Part shown: positions 34,320 through 43,582 of the stretch, one piece after another
How positions within the stretch are numbered: the first letter of the stretch is position 1
Layout: each line of letters opens with the position of its first letter
NCBI GenBank assembly: GCA_014338005.1
Contig: QUBZ01000022.1
Location: 1 to 49,282 of the forward strand
DNA: 49,282 bases
Direction of reading: 5' to 3'
From: Chloroflexota bacterium
GTDB taxonomy: Bacteria; Chloroflexota; Anaerolineae; Aggregatilineales; Phototrophicaceae
The notes under the pieces: model-generated
What the model was told of the DNA's origin: nothing
Databases searched by the model: none
Seen by the model: the letters and a program-made list of their open reading frames with translations, nothing else
Made by a program: the position numbers and the translations under genes

Positions 34320-35107
34320 TGAATTTTTCGTTTCAGGAACGGTATCGGGCCGGTGACAGCCTCCTGCACCGGCTCGACCCACGCATCAAGGTGGTCGTAA
34401 CGCTGGTTTTGATCGTCGGCATCGTGATGACGCCGCCGGCGGCGTGGCCGGCTTATGCGCTGCTGTGGGCGCTGCTGGGCGGCCTGGCGCTGCTTGGCCG
34501 GCTGGGTTTCTGGCGGGTGGCGCGGACGGCGGGGCTGGCGCTGCCCTTCAGCCTGGCCGCCGCTACGCTGATGTTCACCACGCCCGGAAACGAAGTGCTG
34601 CGCGTGTTCGGCCTGGTGGTCAGCGACGCCGGCCTGGCGCGGTTTGCGGCCATCCTGTTAAAAAGCTGGCTGGCGGTGCAGGCCGCGCTGCTTCTGGCGA
34701 TGACCACACCTTTTACCGATCTTTTGTGGGCGCTGGCGAGCCTGCGTTTACCTCAAACGCTGGTTGCCATTATCGGGTTGATGTACCGCTATCTGTTCAC
34801 GCTGCGCGACGAGGCCGAACGCCTGATGCGGGCGCGGGCGGCGCGCAGCGGCAGCCTGGCGAACCACCGGTCGGGTGGCGGCCTGGGGTGGCGCGCGCGG
34901 GTGGCAGGCGGGATGGTCGGCAGCCTGTTTTTACGCAGTTACGAACGCAGCGAGCGGGTTTACGCGGCCATGCTGGCGCGCGGTTATACGGGGCGGATGC
35001 GGGCGCTTGACCCGCCGCCGTTGAGATGGCAGGCGGTGGTATTGGGCGGCGTGCCGCTGGCCGCGCTGGCGATTATTCAACTGCTGGCCGCGAGATGGTG
35101 GGCCTGA
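34319..35107 (+). CDS. cbiQ: ECF transporter T component CbiQ
   Basis: A 262-residue membrane subunit that couples substrate binding to the ATPases. It begins MNFSFQERYRAGDSLLHRLDPRIKVVV, as the family usually does, has about five to six helices, and carries the coupling-helix Ala-Arg-Gly motifs (RARAARSG; AMLARGYTGRM). Its ATG shares bases with the cbiM stop (TGATG); a TTG at 34316 is less likely. It forms a complex with CbiM and CbiO, encoded on either side. Confidence 0.9.
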   Translation: MNFSFQERYRAGDSLLHRLDPRIKVVVTLVLIVGIVMTPPAAWPAYALLWALLGGLALLGRLGFWRVARTAGLALPFSLAAATLMFTTPGNEVLRVFGLVVSDAGLARFAAILLKSWLAVQAALLLAMTTPFTDLLWALASLRLPQTLVAIIGLMYRYLFTLRDEAERLMRARAARSGSLANHRSGGGLGWRARVAGGMVGSLFLRSYERSERVYAAMLARGYTGRMRALDPPPLRWQAVVLGGVPLAALAIIQLLAARWWA

Positions 35108-35114
35108 GCGGATT

Positions 35115-35837
35115 ATGAGTCACCATACTATCGAAGTCGAAAATCTGTCGTTCCGGTATCCTGATGGGCGGCTGGCGCTGAATGACGTTTCGCTGTCGGT
35201 CGCGCCGGACGAAAAAGTGGCGCTGGTCGGCCCGAACGGCAGTGGAAAATCCACGCTGCTGCTGCACCTTAACGGCGTGTTTCGCAGCCCGACCGGCACG
35301 ATCCGGTTGGGCGGCCTGCCGCTGGACGACCGCAATCTGGGGCAGATTCGCGCCTGGGTGGGGCTGGTTTTCCAGAACCCGGACGACCAGCTTTTTTCGC
35401 CGCGTGTGTACCAGGATGTGGCCTTTGGCCCGCTGCATATGGGTCTGCCGGAGGCCGAGGTTCGGGTGCGGGTGGAGCGGGCGCTGGCGGCGGTGGGCAT
35501 GGACGATTATGCCGAGCGGGTGAGCTTTCATTTAAGCGTCGGCGAGAAAAAACGCATCGCCATCGCCACCGTATTGAGTATGGAGCCAAAAATCCTGGTT
35601 CTGGACGAACCTTCCGCCGGTCTAGACCCCCGCGCGCGCCGCCACCTGCTTGCGCTGCTGCGCGATTTAAAGCAGCAGACCATGCTCATCAGCACCCATG
35701 ATATGCGGCTGGCCGCCGAATTGTGCGCGCGGGTGGTCGTGCTGGACGGCGGGCGCGTGGTGGCGGAAGGCCCAACCGAACGTATCTTAAACGATGCCGA
35801 CCTGCTGGAACGTCACGGCCTGGAGAAACCCTTCTAA
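35115..35837 (+). CDS. cbiO: ECF transporter ATP-binding protein CbiO
   Basis: A 240-residue ABC ATPase. It shows Walker A GPNGSGKST, the Q loop VFQNPDDQLFS typical of CbiO, the signature LSVGEKKRIAIA, Walker B ILVLDEPSAGLD and the H-loop STHDM. It powers the CbiM-CbiQ metal uptake system. It starts seven bases after cbiQ and ends three bases before the stop of the convergent regulator gene, leaving no room for a separate terminator. Confidence 0.93.
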   Translation: MSHHTIEVENLSFRYPDGRLALNDVSLSVAPDEKVALVGPNGSGKSTLLLHLNGVFRSPTGTIRLGGLPLDDRNLGQIRAWVGLVFQNPDDQLFSPRVYQDVAFGPLHMGLPEAEVRVRVERALAAVGMDDYAERVSFHLSVGEKKRIAIATVLSMEPKILVLDEPSAGLDPRARRHLLALLRDLKQQTMLISTHDMRLAAELCARVVVLDGGRVVAEGPTERILNDADLLERHGLEKPF

Positions 35838-35840
35838 AAT

Positions 35841-36941
35841 TCAGACTGCCGGCAGACTGATGGTAATCTGCGTGCCTTTGCCGATGACCGAATCAAGCTG
35901 CATGGTTCCCTGGTGCAGTTCGATGATGCGGCGCGCCAGCGGCAAACCCAGGCCAAGCCCCTGCTGTTCGTGGTTTTCGCGGTTGATCTGCTGGAAGTCG
36001 CTCATCGCGTTTGCGATCTGGTCGGCGGGGATGCCTATGCCCTGATCGGTGATCGTAACCCACACCCGACCGTCGGCCCGCCACTGCGAAATGACAATGT
36101 TCCGGTCATCCGGCGAGTAGTTCAGCGCGTTGGTGATGAGTTCCGCCAGGGCATGTTTGAGCGCATCCATCTGGCAGACGACCGTAGCAAGGCGGTCATG
36201 GTCGTGAAGTTCGATCTGGCCGTCCCGGTTGCGGTAGGCAAAACCGCGCGCCAGGTTGATAGCAACGGCCATGATTTCCCACAACTGCACGCGGAATCCG
36301 GTTTCAGTGATGGTCTGCCAGTTTAACACCCCGGTTTCCAACTGGGTCAAAAAGATGATCTGTTCGGTGACGTGCCGCAGGCGCTGGCTGTTGCCGCGCA
36401 GCGCGTCCAGCATCTCGTTCAACTCCTGCGCGGAAAGCTGCCCGACCTGCCGGGCGATTAAGTCCTGGGTGGTGATGAGCGAGGCCAGCGGTGTTCGTAA
36501 TTCGTGAGTGATGAGCCGGATGAGGCTGCGGCGGGCCTGTTCCAAATCCTGCGTACCTGCGCCCTTCATGAGCGCATGTTTGGTCAGTCGGGCGCGGGTG
36601 GCCGCCAGCAGTTCGGCTTCGGTGAACGGTTTGGTCAGGTAATCATCGGCGCCCAGTTCCATGCCGTGCCGCATAAAAGTGCGGTCGGCGCGGGCCGTCA
36701 GAAAAATAAACGGCGTGGTCGCCAGGGCGGCGTCCTCCCGGATTTTAAGCAAAACGTCGTAGCCGCTTAGATGCGGCATGGCGATGTCGCAGATGACCAA
36801 ATCGGGTTGGTGCTGGCGAACCATTTCTACGCCAACCAGCCCATCCTGCGCTTCCAGCACTTCATAACCTTCCAGATTCAGGAATTCGACGATATTTTCC
36901 CGGATGGGCTGCTCATCCTCAATGACCAGAATCGTACTCAT
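35841..36941 (-). CDS. Response regulator-histidine kinase hybrid (REC-HisKA-HATPase)
   Basis: A 366-residue soluble protein. It starts with a receiver domain (LVIEDEQPIRENI; phospho-acceptor Asp53 in VICDIAMP; LTARAD; LTKPFTEAEL), followed by a histidine kinase core with the acceptor His in RLITHELRTPL, the N box ELITNALNY, DQGIGIP and GLGLGLPLA. It has no DNA-binding output. Its ATG overlaps the stop of the upstream PAS/GAF kinase (ATGA, 36938-36941), so the two form a phosphorelay unit in which this protein is probably the receiver for, or a modulator of, the larger kinase. Confidence 0.92.
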   Translation of the reverse strand: MSTILVIEDEQPIRENIVEFLNLEGYEVLEAQDGLVGVEMVRQHQPDLVICDIAMPHLSGYDVLLKIREDAALATTPFIFLTARADRTFMRHGMELGADDYLTKPFTEAELLAATRARLTKHALMKGAGTQDLEQARRSLIRLITHELRTPLASLITTQDLIARQVGQLSAQELNEMLDALRGNSQRLRHVTEQIIFLTQLETGVLNWQTITETGFRVQLWEIMAVAINLARGFAYRNRDGQIELHDHDRLATVVCQMDALKHALAELITNALNYSPDDRNIVISQWRADGRVWVTITDQGIGIPADQIANAMSDFQQINRENHEQQGLGLGLPLARRIIELHQGTMQLDSVIGKGTQITISLPAV

Positions 36942-39925
36942 GTATCTGACTCCATTGGCTGCGTGCGCGGGATGGTTAAGGTAAAGGTCGTACCCTCCCC
37001 GACACGGCTTTCAAAAGTAATGTCCCCGTGATGGGCTTCCACGCTCTGTTTGACGATTGCCAGCCCGATGCCGGTTCCGGGTATCGTGCCGACATTGGTC
37101 GCGCGATGAAATACTTCAAAAAGATGCTGCTGGTCTTTTTCGGGAATGCCGATGCCGTAATCGCGTATCTGAACGATGATATTATCACCCTCGGCGTGGA
37201 CGTTCATTTCGATCGGGCTGCCGTCCGGCGAGTATTTGATGGCGTTGGACAGTAAATTAGTGATGGCCTGCCGCAGCAGTTTGGGATCGGCGGTGACGGC
37301 GGGCAGCGGGTCGGCGTTCAGGATGATTGTGCGGTTTCCGGCTATGGCCTGCATATCGGCGGTGATTTCCCGGCACAGAAGCTCAAAATCCAGCGAGGTG
37401 AGGTTAGGCTGCAAGCCGATAGACTGCGCCTTGCTCAACGTCAGCACCTCATCCAGCAGCTGCGTTAAACGTTTGATCTGCACCTGAATTTTGGCGAGGT
37501 GGTCATTCTGTTTTTGAATGTTGGGCGTGCTTAAATACCGCTTGAGCAGGTCGCTGGACGATTGAATGGCCGTGAGCGGCGTTCGGAACTCGTGGGAAAC
37601 CATCGAAACAAAGCGCGTTTTGAGTTCGCTCAGCTCCTTTTCGCGTTCGAGCGCGCGGCGCAGCTCAGCTTCAACCCGCTTGCGCTGGGTGATGTCTCGC
37701 AGGCTGCAAACCAGACTGATGGTATAGTTCTCCTCGTTCTGAACCGGCGCAAGGGCCAGGTCGGCTTCAAAAAGGCTGCCATCCTTGCGCCGGAACTGGA
37801 TTTCGAGGCGCTCCGCCTGCCCCGTAAGCACTACCGTTTCAAGCGCCTGGGTCAGTTTAGAGATGTCGTCCGGGTGCGTTAACTCGCCGATGGAATGTCC
37901 AAAAACCTCGTCGGTGGTGTAACCCAGCAGGTCGAAAAAAGCCTGGTTGGTTTGTTGAATCGCGCCCTGTTCATGCGCCAGGATGATGGCGTCGCTGCTG
38001 TTATTGAAGATCGTTTCAATCCGTTCTTTGGCGCGGTGCAGTTCAGCAGTGCGCTGAGAAACGCGCATCTCTAACTCGCCGGCATAGTGGTTGACTTCTT
38101 CATACAGCAGCATGTTTTCTACGGCACTGGCGGCACGCTCGGCGAAGGCGGCGATCACACGGCGTTGGGACAGGCTGTAGGCGTCGGGCTGAGGGCTTTG
38201 TAGATCCAGCACGCCCAGGATTTCTTTTCCGCTGTTCAAAGGAACGGCCAGCTCCGAGCGCGTGGTCGGGATGGAGGCAGCGTAATGCGGCGAAGCCGTT
38301 ACGTCCGGTGCGTAAATGATCTGCCCGGTGCGAATGGCTTGGGGAACCAACCCCGGCCCGTCGAGGTAGAGTTCCGGCAGGGGGTCGGCGCGGTAAGTCC
38401 CGGCGCGCGCCAGCCGCAAGATGGTCCTGTGGTGTTTATCCACCAGCATCAGGCTGCAATCGGCCTGCCCGAACTCTTTAATCACCGCCTGGACGATCTG
38501 GTGTCCCAGGTTGAGCAGGTTATCTGACTTAAAGAGGTAGGATGTGGCATTATAAAGCGCCGTGAGTTCCTGCTCGGTTTGTTTGTGTTCGGTGATGTCG
38601 CGGATGACGCCGATCAGACGAAGCGGCTGGCCGGATTCGTCGCGGATGACATCGGCCTGCTGGCGGACGAAACGCAAACCTCCATTGGCGTGCAGGATGC
38701 GGTGTTCGATAGCGTAAGGCAGCCCCAAAACCAGAGCATTCCGGCTGGCAGCACGCACGGTTTCGCGGTCGTCGGGATGCACGAGCGAGAGAAAAGTATC
38801 CCAACTGCCGTCAAAATCGGTTTCGTCCAGGCCGAAGATATTATAAATCTGCTTCGACCAGTTTATACTGCCGTCCCGGTCGGCCACCCAACTGCCAATG
38901 CGCGAAATTTCCTGCGCCTGTTCCAAAAATTTCTGGCTCTCGATCAAGGCGCTTTGCACCCGGCGGTGTTCGGCCTGGGTTCGCAGCGCGGTCAGACCGT
39001 AGCCGAGGTTGTCGGCCAGTTCCTGGAGCAGTTCGATCTCGGTTTCGCCAAAAGCATCTGCTTCGGGTGTATTGACGTACAGAATGCCCAGGATTTGATG
39101 ATTCCGCTGAATCGGCAGTATGGCCGACGAATGCCGCCGGTTGAGAGGTGGGGTTTCGTCACCGTCCGGGGAAAGTTGCCGGTTGATATGAACCTGCCCG
39201 GTATGGCGCGCAGTTTCGATCAGCGGTCTGTCGGCGGGTTGGATGTCGGCCAAATGAATGCCGGCCTGCGCGACCGGATTCAATCCATCCGGTTCGTTTA
39301 GGCCGACCCAGGCGAAATGATAGTCTCCGACGGCGACGATGATCTGGCAGACCTGCTGGAGAAGATCGTATTCGTCGGTCGCCCGCATGAGTGCCTGATT
39401 GCAGTCGCTCAACATGCGGTAGGCCTGATTAAGTTTGAGCAGAACATCTTCGGTGTTTTTGTGCTGGGTGATGTCACGGAAGTTGAGGGCGATAGTATCG
39501 GTTCCGGCAGCCAGTTTGGCTGCGACGGCTTCCATCCAGCGCCAGGAGCCGTCCTGATGGTGGAAACGATACCGGATGATGGCGCTGCCATACGCCGTCT
39601 GCGTCAGGTTTTGTAACTCGTGATGAAAAGCGCCGACATCCTCCGGGGGCAGGAGGTCGAAAAAGCTGCGCCCGATCAGTTTTTCGCCATCATAGCCTGT
39701 GATGGCGGCAGTTGAATCGCCGGCGTAGAGTATAATGCCGTCAGCATTGATGAAGGTGGTGCATTCATAAACATTTGCAGAGGGGATACGAACGCACTGA
39801 TCGCCGATTTGTGACAGGCTCTCGGCATCCTCAAAGCATCTCTGTTTTTTTGACACCTGAGACGGTAATCGGTCGAATTTCATGTGAATCGTCACACCCA
39901 TGATCGTTAATAATGGCTCAGCCAT
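36938..39925 (-). CDS. Soluble PAS/GAF sensor histidine kinase (995 aa)
   Basis: Architecture from the N-terminus: PAS (about 50-165), GAF (about 185-335), PAS (about 345-455), GAF (about 465-620), a coiled segment, PAS (about 650-765), then the kinase core with His in MVSHEFRTPLTA near 780, N box NLLSNAIKY, DYGIGIP and GTGIGLAI. PAS-linked motifs FRDITQHK, IRDITEHK and LRDITQRK mark the ends of the three PAS/PAC units. No membrane helix is seen. The start is uncertain: ATG 39925, 39901 and 39883 are all in frame. Signal unknown; its partner is the overlapping REC-kinase hybrid. Confidence 0.9.
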   Translation of the reverse strand: MAEPLLTIMGVTIHMKFDRLPSQVSKKQRCFEDAESLSQIGDQCVRIPSANVYECTTFINADGIILYAGDSTAAITGYDGEKLIGRSFFDLLPPEDVGAFHHELQNLTQTAYGSAIIRYRFHHQDGSWRWMEAVAAKLAAGTDTIALNFRDITQHKNTEDVLLKLNQAYRMLSDCNQALMRATDEYDLLQQVCQIIVAVGDYHFAWVGLNEPDGLNPVAQAGIHLADIQPADRPLIETARHTGQVHINRQLSPDGDETPPLNRRHSSAILPIQRNHQILGILYVNTPEADAFGETEIELLQELADNLGYGLTALRTQAEHRRVQSALIESQKFLEQAQEISRIGSWVADRDGSINWSKQIYNIFGLDETDFDGSWDTFLSLVHPDDRETVRAASRNALVLGLPYAIEHRILHANGGLRFVRQQADVIRDESGQPLRLIGVIRDITEHKQTEQELTALYNATSYLFKSDNLLNLGHQIVQAVIKEFGQADCSLMLVDKHHRTILRLARAGTYRADPLPELYLDGPGLVPQAIRTGQIIYAPDVTASPHYAASIPTTRSELAVPLNSGKEILGVLDLQSPQPDAYSLSQRRVIAAFAERAASAVENMLLYEEVNHYAGELEMRVSQRTAELHRAKERIETIFNNSSDAIILAHEQGAIQQTNQAFFDLLGYTTDEVFGHSIGELTHPDDISKLTQALETVVLTGQAERLEIQFRRKDGSLFEADLALAPVQNEENYTISLVCSLRDITQRKRVEAELRRALEREKELSELKTRFVSMVSHEFRTPLTAIQSSSDLLKRYLSTPNIQKQNDHLAKIQVQIKRLTQLLDEVLTLSKAQSIGLQPNLTSLDFELLCREITADMQAIAGNRTIILNADPLPAVTADPKLLRQAITNLLSNAIKYSPDGSPIEMNVHAEGDNIIVQIRDYGIGIPEKDQQHLFEVFHRATNVGTIPGTGIGLAIVKQSVEAHHGDITFESRVGEGTTFTLTIPRTQPMESDT

Positions 39926-40130
39926 TTATACTATCTTAATACTACTTGGGTGAAATAAACTTGAGATTCGCGCTCTGACCGAAATTTGAACCGGATACCT
40001 ACCAAAAATTCACTTTTGGGGCCGGATTATGGGGTCGAGGCGTGTCGGCTGATCGGTGTGCTGCTGCCAGGCGGTTTCTTCGAGGCGAGTTCGATAAACA
40101 GCACCGCCGACCAGACATTTTCCACCTTGC
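39926..40130. other. Intergenic region with an unexplained short reading frame
   Basis: This 205-bp gap lies between the PAS/GAF kinase start and the GH13 stop. On the minus strand a GTG overlapping the GH13 stop opens a 35-codon frame beginning VSKVENVWSAVLFIELASKK and closing at a TAA near 40027. On the plus strand a 74-codon frame covers the same bases. Neither resembles a family I know, and no convincing ribosome-binding site or terminator hairpin was found. Confidence 0.3.
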
Positions 40131-41798
40131 TCACGTCCGCCCTCCGGGGACAAGCCAGGTCGCCTGATAGGGTTTTAAAGCGATCTGCTGGCGGTGAGTT
40201 ACGTTGGTGATGAGGTCTTGCCAGTGGCCGGCGGCCAGATCAATCTGCACCATCGTGTTAGAAACATTGTGCAGCGCCAGCAGCGGGCCGCGTTCCAGCG
40301 CAAAAACCGCCGGATGCAGATTCAGCACTCTCTGCGGACTTCCGGGGTGGAAGCCTGAATGCGAACGCCGCGCCGCCAACAGGTCACGGTAGCGCCGGAA
40401 TACCCGCCCCTGGCGAGTCTGTGGGTCGTTTAATGCGATTTTTAGTACTTCGATATTGAATTTTTCGCGGTTGATGGTGCGGGCGCGTCCGGTTTCCTCG
40501 ACGCCTGCCTGCCAGTTGGCCGCGCCGAAAAGGCTGGAAAAATAAATCCCCGGCATACCTGCCAGCGCCAGCATGATCGCCTGCGAAGCCATAAAACGGT
40601 CTACCGAGCGCGCCAGCGGCTCGCCTGGAACGGCCAGCGCATCGAAGTAGGTGATGTTCATTTCGTAGGGGCTTTGTGTATTGTCGCTGTTGGTTTTATA
40701 GGAAATACGCCCGCCGCGCTGCTGGACAGTATCCATAAGCGTTTGAACCGCGCTGTCCGGGATCAGCCCCGTCGCCGGGCGCAGGCCGATGCCATCGTGC
40801 GAAGCCGTGAAGTTAAAAAAGGTGGTCACATCGGACGGCGTTTGCAGGCTGGCAGCCCATTCTGAAAGCGCGCGCGCATCGCCCGTGTAAAACGTATGCA
40901 GCAGCAGCGGGGGCAGCGCGAACTGGTAAACCATCTGCGCTTCGTTATAACCGTCGCCGAAATAAGATAGATTTTCGGCGTGAGGCACATTAGTTTCGGT
41001 AATCAGCACCACCCAGGGGGCGGCGGCGTCCAGCACATCGCGCATTAGTTGGACGACGGCGTGCGTCTGGGGCAGGTGGATACAGGGCGTGCCGATTTCT
41101 TTCCACAGGTAGGCGACAGCGTCCAGCCGGATGAAATCTGCCCCCTGCCGGACGTACAGCAGCAGTATCCGCAGCATGTCCAGCAGCAGCGCCGGGTTGG
41201 CGAAATTCAGGTCTGCCTGATCGTCGCTGAAGGTTGTCCAGACATAGCGGGTGCCGGCTGCCGTCTGGAACGGCGTCAGCAGCGGATGAGTGCGCGGGCG
41301 CACAACCTGAGATAAGTCGTTATCCGGCGAGGCGGTGACGAAATAATCCCGATACGGCGCTTCATCGCGCAGGAAAGCCTGGAACCATGCGCTCGAAACC
41401 GAGGCATGGTTGAGTACCAGATCAAACATCAGCCGGAAATCCGAACCGAGCCGTCTTACCATATCCCAATCGCCTAGGGAGGGGTTCACCGCCTCGTAAT
41501 CCACCACCGAAAATCCATCGTCCGAGGTGTAGGGAAAAAACGGCAGGATGTGGATGCCGCTGACGAGTTCGCCCAGATATTCCTGCGCGAAGGCGCGCAG
41601 GGCGGCCAGCGGCGGCTGGTCGTCGGCCAGGACGTGATCGCCATAAACAATGACCAACGCATCCCGCTCATCGAGCGTTTTGGCGCGCGGCGGAATGGGG
41701 TGCGCGGCGATGATCTGCTTGAGGGGTTCTAACGCTTCGGTATTTCCATATAAAAAACGCAGTTTGTCCGCGATACGGGCTTCAATCCGTGAATCCAT
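40131..41798 (-). CDS. GH13_18 sugar phosphorylase (sucrose/glucosylglycerate phosphorylase-like)
   Basis: A 555-residue GH13 protein. The nucleophile Asp is in FIRLDAVAYLWKEIGT (about residue 223), the general acid Glu in LITETNVPH (about 265), and the third carboxylate in TASHDGIGLRPATGL (about 332). The overall layout (HILPFFPYTSDDGFSVVDY near the N-terminus) is that of subfamily 18, whose members phosphorolyse sucrose, sucrose 6-phosphate or glucosylglycerate. SHDGIGLRP is closer to glucosylglycerate phosphorylase (YcjM-like) than to sucrose phosphorylase, but specificity cannot be fixed. It is the last gene of a sugar-uptake operon. Confidence 0.87.
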   Translation of the reverse strand: MDSRIEARIADKLRFLYGNTEALEPLKQIIAAHPIPPRAKTLDERDALVIVYGDHVLADDQPPLAALRAFAQEYLGELVSGIHILPFFPYTSDDGFSVVDYEAVNPSLGDWDMVRRLGSDFRLMFDLVLNHASVSSAWFQAFLRDEAPYRDYFVTASPDNDLSQVVRPRTHPLLTPFQTAAGTRYVWTTFSDDQADLNFANPALLLDMLRILLLYVRQGADFIRLDAVAYLWKEIGTPCIHLPQTHAVVQLMRDVLDAAAPWVVLITETNVPHAENLSYFGDGYNEAQMVYQFALPPLLLHTFYTGDARALSEWAASLQTPSDVTTFFNFTASHDGIGLRPATGLIPDSAVQTLMDTVQQRGGRISYKTNSDNTQSPYEMNITYFDALAVPGEPLARSVDRFMASQAIMLALAGMPGIYFSSLFGAANWQAGVEETGRARTINREKFNIEVLKIALNDPQTRQGRVFRRYRDLLAARRSHSGFHPGSPQRVLNLHPAVFALERGPLLALHNVSNTMVQIDLAAGHWQDLITNVTHRQQIALKPYQATWLVPGGRT

Positions 41799-41830
41799 AA
41801 TTATCCTTAAAGTGTTTGAACGATTTTGCG

Positions 41831-43582
41831 CTAGACGCCGAAAACACCCAGGTCAACACAGGCCAGCGCCGCGTTGGGCCAGGCGAACCAGTGGCGGGAA
41901 ACGACCGCTCCGGTTTCGGCATCGGCGGCTTCGGGCAGCGCGCCATCCCAGGCGGCGGCAGCACGCAGACGATCACGGGCCCGCATCTGGCGGCCAGAGT
42001 CGCCCAGCGCGCGCGCGATAATCAAGTCCTGCACATCGCCAAGCGGCCAGGGCGCGCGTGTATGCACCGACCCCAGACGCCCGCCGTAAAAACCGCCAAC
42101 GTTAGCCGCTGAAAAAGCGAACGCCACCGTCGCCCGCCATACCGGGTCGTCAGCCGGGACGAACCCCCAGGCCGGGGCCAGCGCCAGCGGCAGGTCGTTG
42201 GCGTCGTGGTAAAAGTGGAACTGTCCCGCGCCGTCGGTTGCGTAAGCGTACAGGCGCTGGCCGTCCCGCTCCGCCACGAAAAAATGATTGATCGCCTGCC
42301 GCAGTTCCGCCGCCAGGTCTTCCCAACCGCCGACCAGTTTATTCAATAATTCCAGCGCGCGCCAGAACAGGATGTGGCTGGAAAGATGATAGGGCAGGGC
42401 GATAGGGTCATCGGCGGGAGTTTCGTCGGTAGGGAACAGCGGCAGGCCGTTCGCCGCCCGCGCACGCAGATTTTCGATCAACGGCGGGATAAAGGGCTGC
42501 AAACGCGCCAGCGTATCCCGGTCGCCGGTTTCCAGCGTATATTCGGCCAGTTCCAGCAGGGGAAAAAGCTGCTGGTCAAGCTGGAAAGCCGCGTCTTTGA
42601 CCTGTCCATTCGCCAGATAACAACGTCCCCACACGCCGCCGGGCCGTTCGGCGGCTTCAAACATCCACAGCAGATGGCGGCGTACCACGTCCCGCATTCC
42701 CCAGGCGAGCAGCGCCCGCGCCACGTAATAAGCGTCTCGATTCCATGACAGGGGAAGCAGCATATGGTCGGTGAGCAGGCAGGTAGTTTCGCCCACCGGC
42801 ACGGCCATCGCCAGCCCGTAGGCCAGCCCGCGCCGCGCCAGCGGGTCGTCAGGGATGCCGCGCCAGCGGTCGCGCCAGGCCGAGAGCGTTTCCTGAAGGC
42901 AGCGTTCGGCGTGGTTGTGCAGGCGGCGCGCGCGGGAGGCCGCTTCATCCGCCGTCTGCCCGAAGCCGTAAGCTAGCACGGCGCGCCCAGCGCCCACGAC
43001 AGGCAGCGCGATTTCGACCGGAAGGCGGCTTTCGGCGGCGGTTTGTCCGCCGGTTTTGGGGCCGCAGAGCGCAGCTGCCGCGCCGAGCGCCGGGTTTTCA
43101 AAAATCACCACATCATCGGCAAACGATAGACGCAGTTCCAGGGGCGGCATGGGCAGCGGGCCGCCTTCGGTAAGCTGGGTATAGGCGCACCGCTGTAAGG
43201 ACAGCCGCCCCGCCCAGCGCGGCTGAAGCCCGCGCCAGTTCCAGATTTGCGCCGCGCCCTGGTCGTCGGCGAAGGTCGTCACATCTGCTGCGCCGCCCGT
43301 GAAAACCAGGCGAGTCTGTGGGATGGCGGACTCCAGCAGTGAGGTTTCGCGTTCGATCGGTGTCTGGTCGAACTGAAGGCCAAAACCGCGCAGTTCGGCC
43401 AGGCCGGCCCGGTAGGCGCGCACTGCCGCCGGGTTGTAGCGTTCGGTTTCCGGGAACGGGTCCGCCGCCGTCAGGGTGATGTACCCATGCTGCGGGTGGT
43501 AGGCATTCAGCGCGATGAGCCGCCCTGCTTCGTCTAAACTGCCCGTCAAACCGTTCGCGCCAAAATCTGCCGGTTTGGTCAC
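41831..43582 (-). CDS. Six-hairpin glycosidase, GH125/GH15-like
   Basis: A 583-residue protein with an N-terminal beta-rich half and a C-terminal (alpha/alpha)6-barrel-like half. The barrel has LPLSWNRDAYYVARALL, KDAAFQLDQQLFPLLELAEYTLETGD and GRLGSVHTRAPWPLGDVQDLI. These recall the acidic active-site helices and the GSPHTP-WPL loop of GH125 mannosidases and related glucoamylase-like enzymes. No signal peptide, so it acts on imported sugar. It overlaps the ATPase gene by four bases (ATGA) and precedes the phosphorylase by 32 bases. Substrate unknown; a glucosyl or mannosyl compound is plausible. Confidence 0.7.
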   Translation of the reverse strand: MTKPADFGANGLTGSLDEAGRLIALNAYHPQHGYITLTAADPFPETERYNPAAVRAYRAGLAELRGFGLQFDQTPIERETSLLESAIPQTRLVFTGGAADVTTFADDQGAAQIWNWRGLQPRWAGRLSLQRCAYTQLTEGGPLPMPPLELRLSFADDVVIFENPALGAAAALCGPKTGGQTAAESRLPVEIALPVVGAGRAVLAYGFGQTADEAASRARRLHNHAERCLQETLSAWRDRWRGIPDDPLARRGLAYGLAMAVPVGETTCLLTDHMLLPLSWNRDAYYVARALLAWGMRDVVRRHLLWMFEAAERPGGVWGRCYLANGQVKDAAFQLDQQLFPLLELAEYTLETGDRDTLARLQPFIPPLIENLRARAANGLPLFPTDETPADDPIALPYHLSSHILFWRALELLNKLVGGWEDLAAELRQAINHFFVAERDGQRLYAYATDGAGQFHFYHDANDLPLALAPAWGFVPADDPVWRATVAFAFSAANVGGFYGGRLGSVHTRAPWPLGDVQDLIIARALGDSGRQMRARDRLRAAAAWDGALPEAADAETGAVVSRHWFAWPNAALACVDLGVFGV

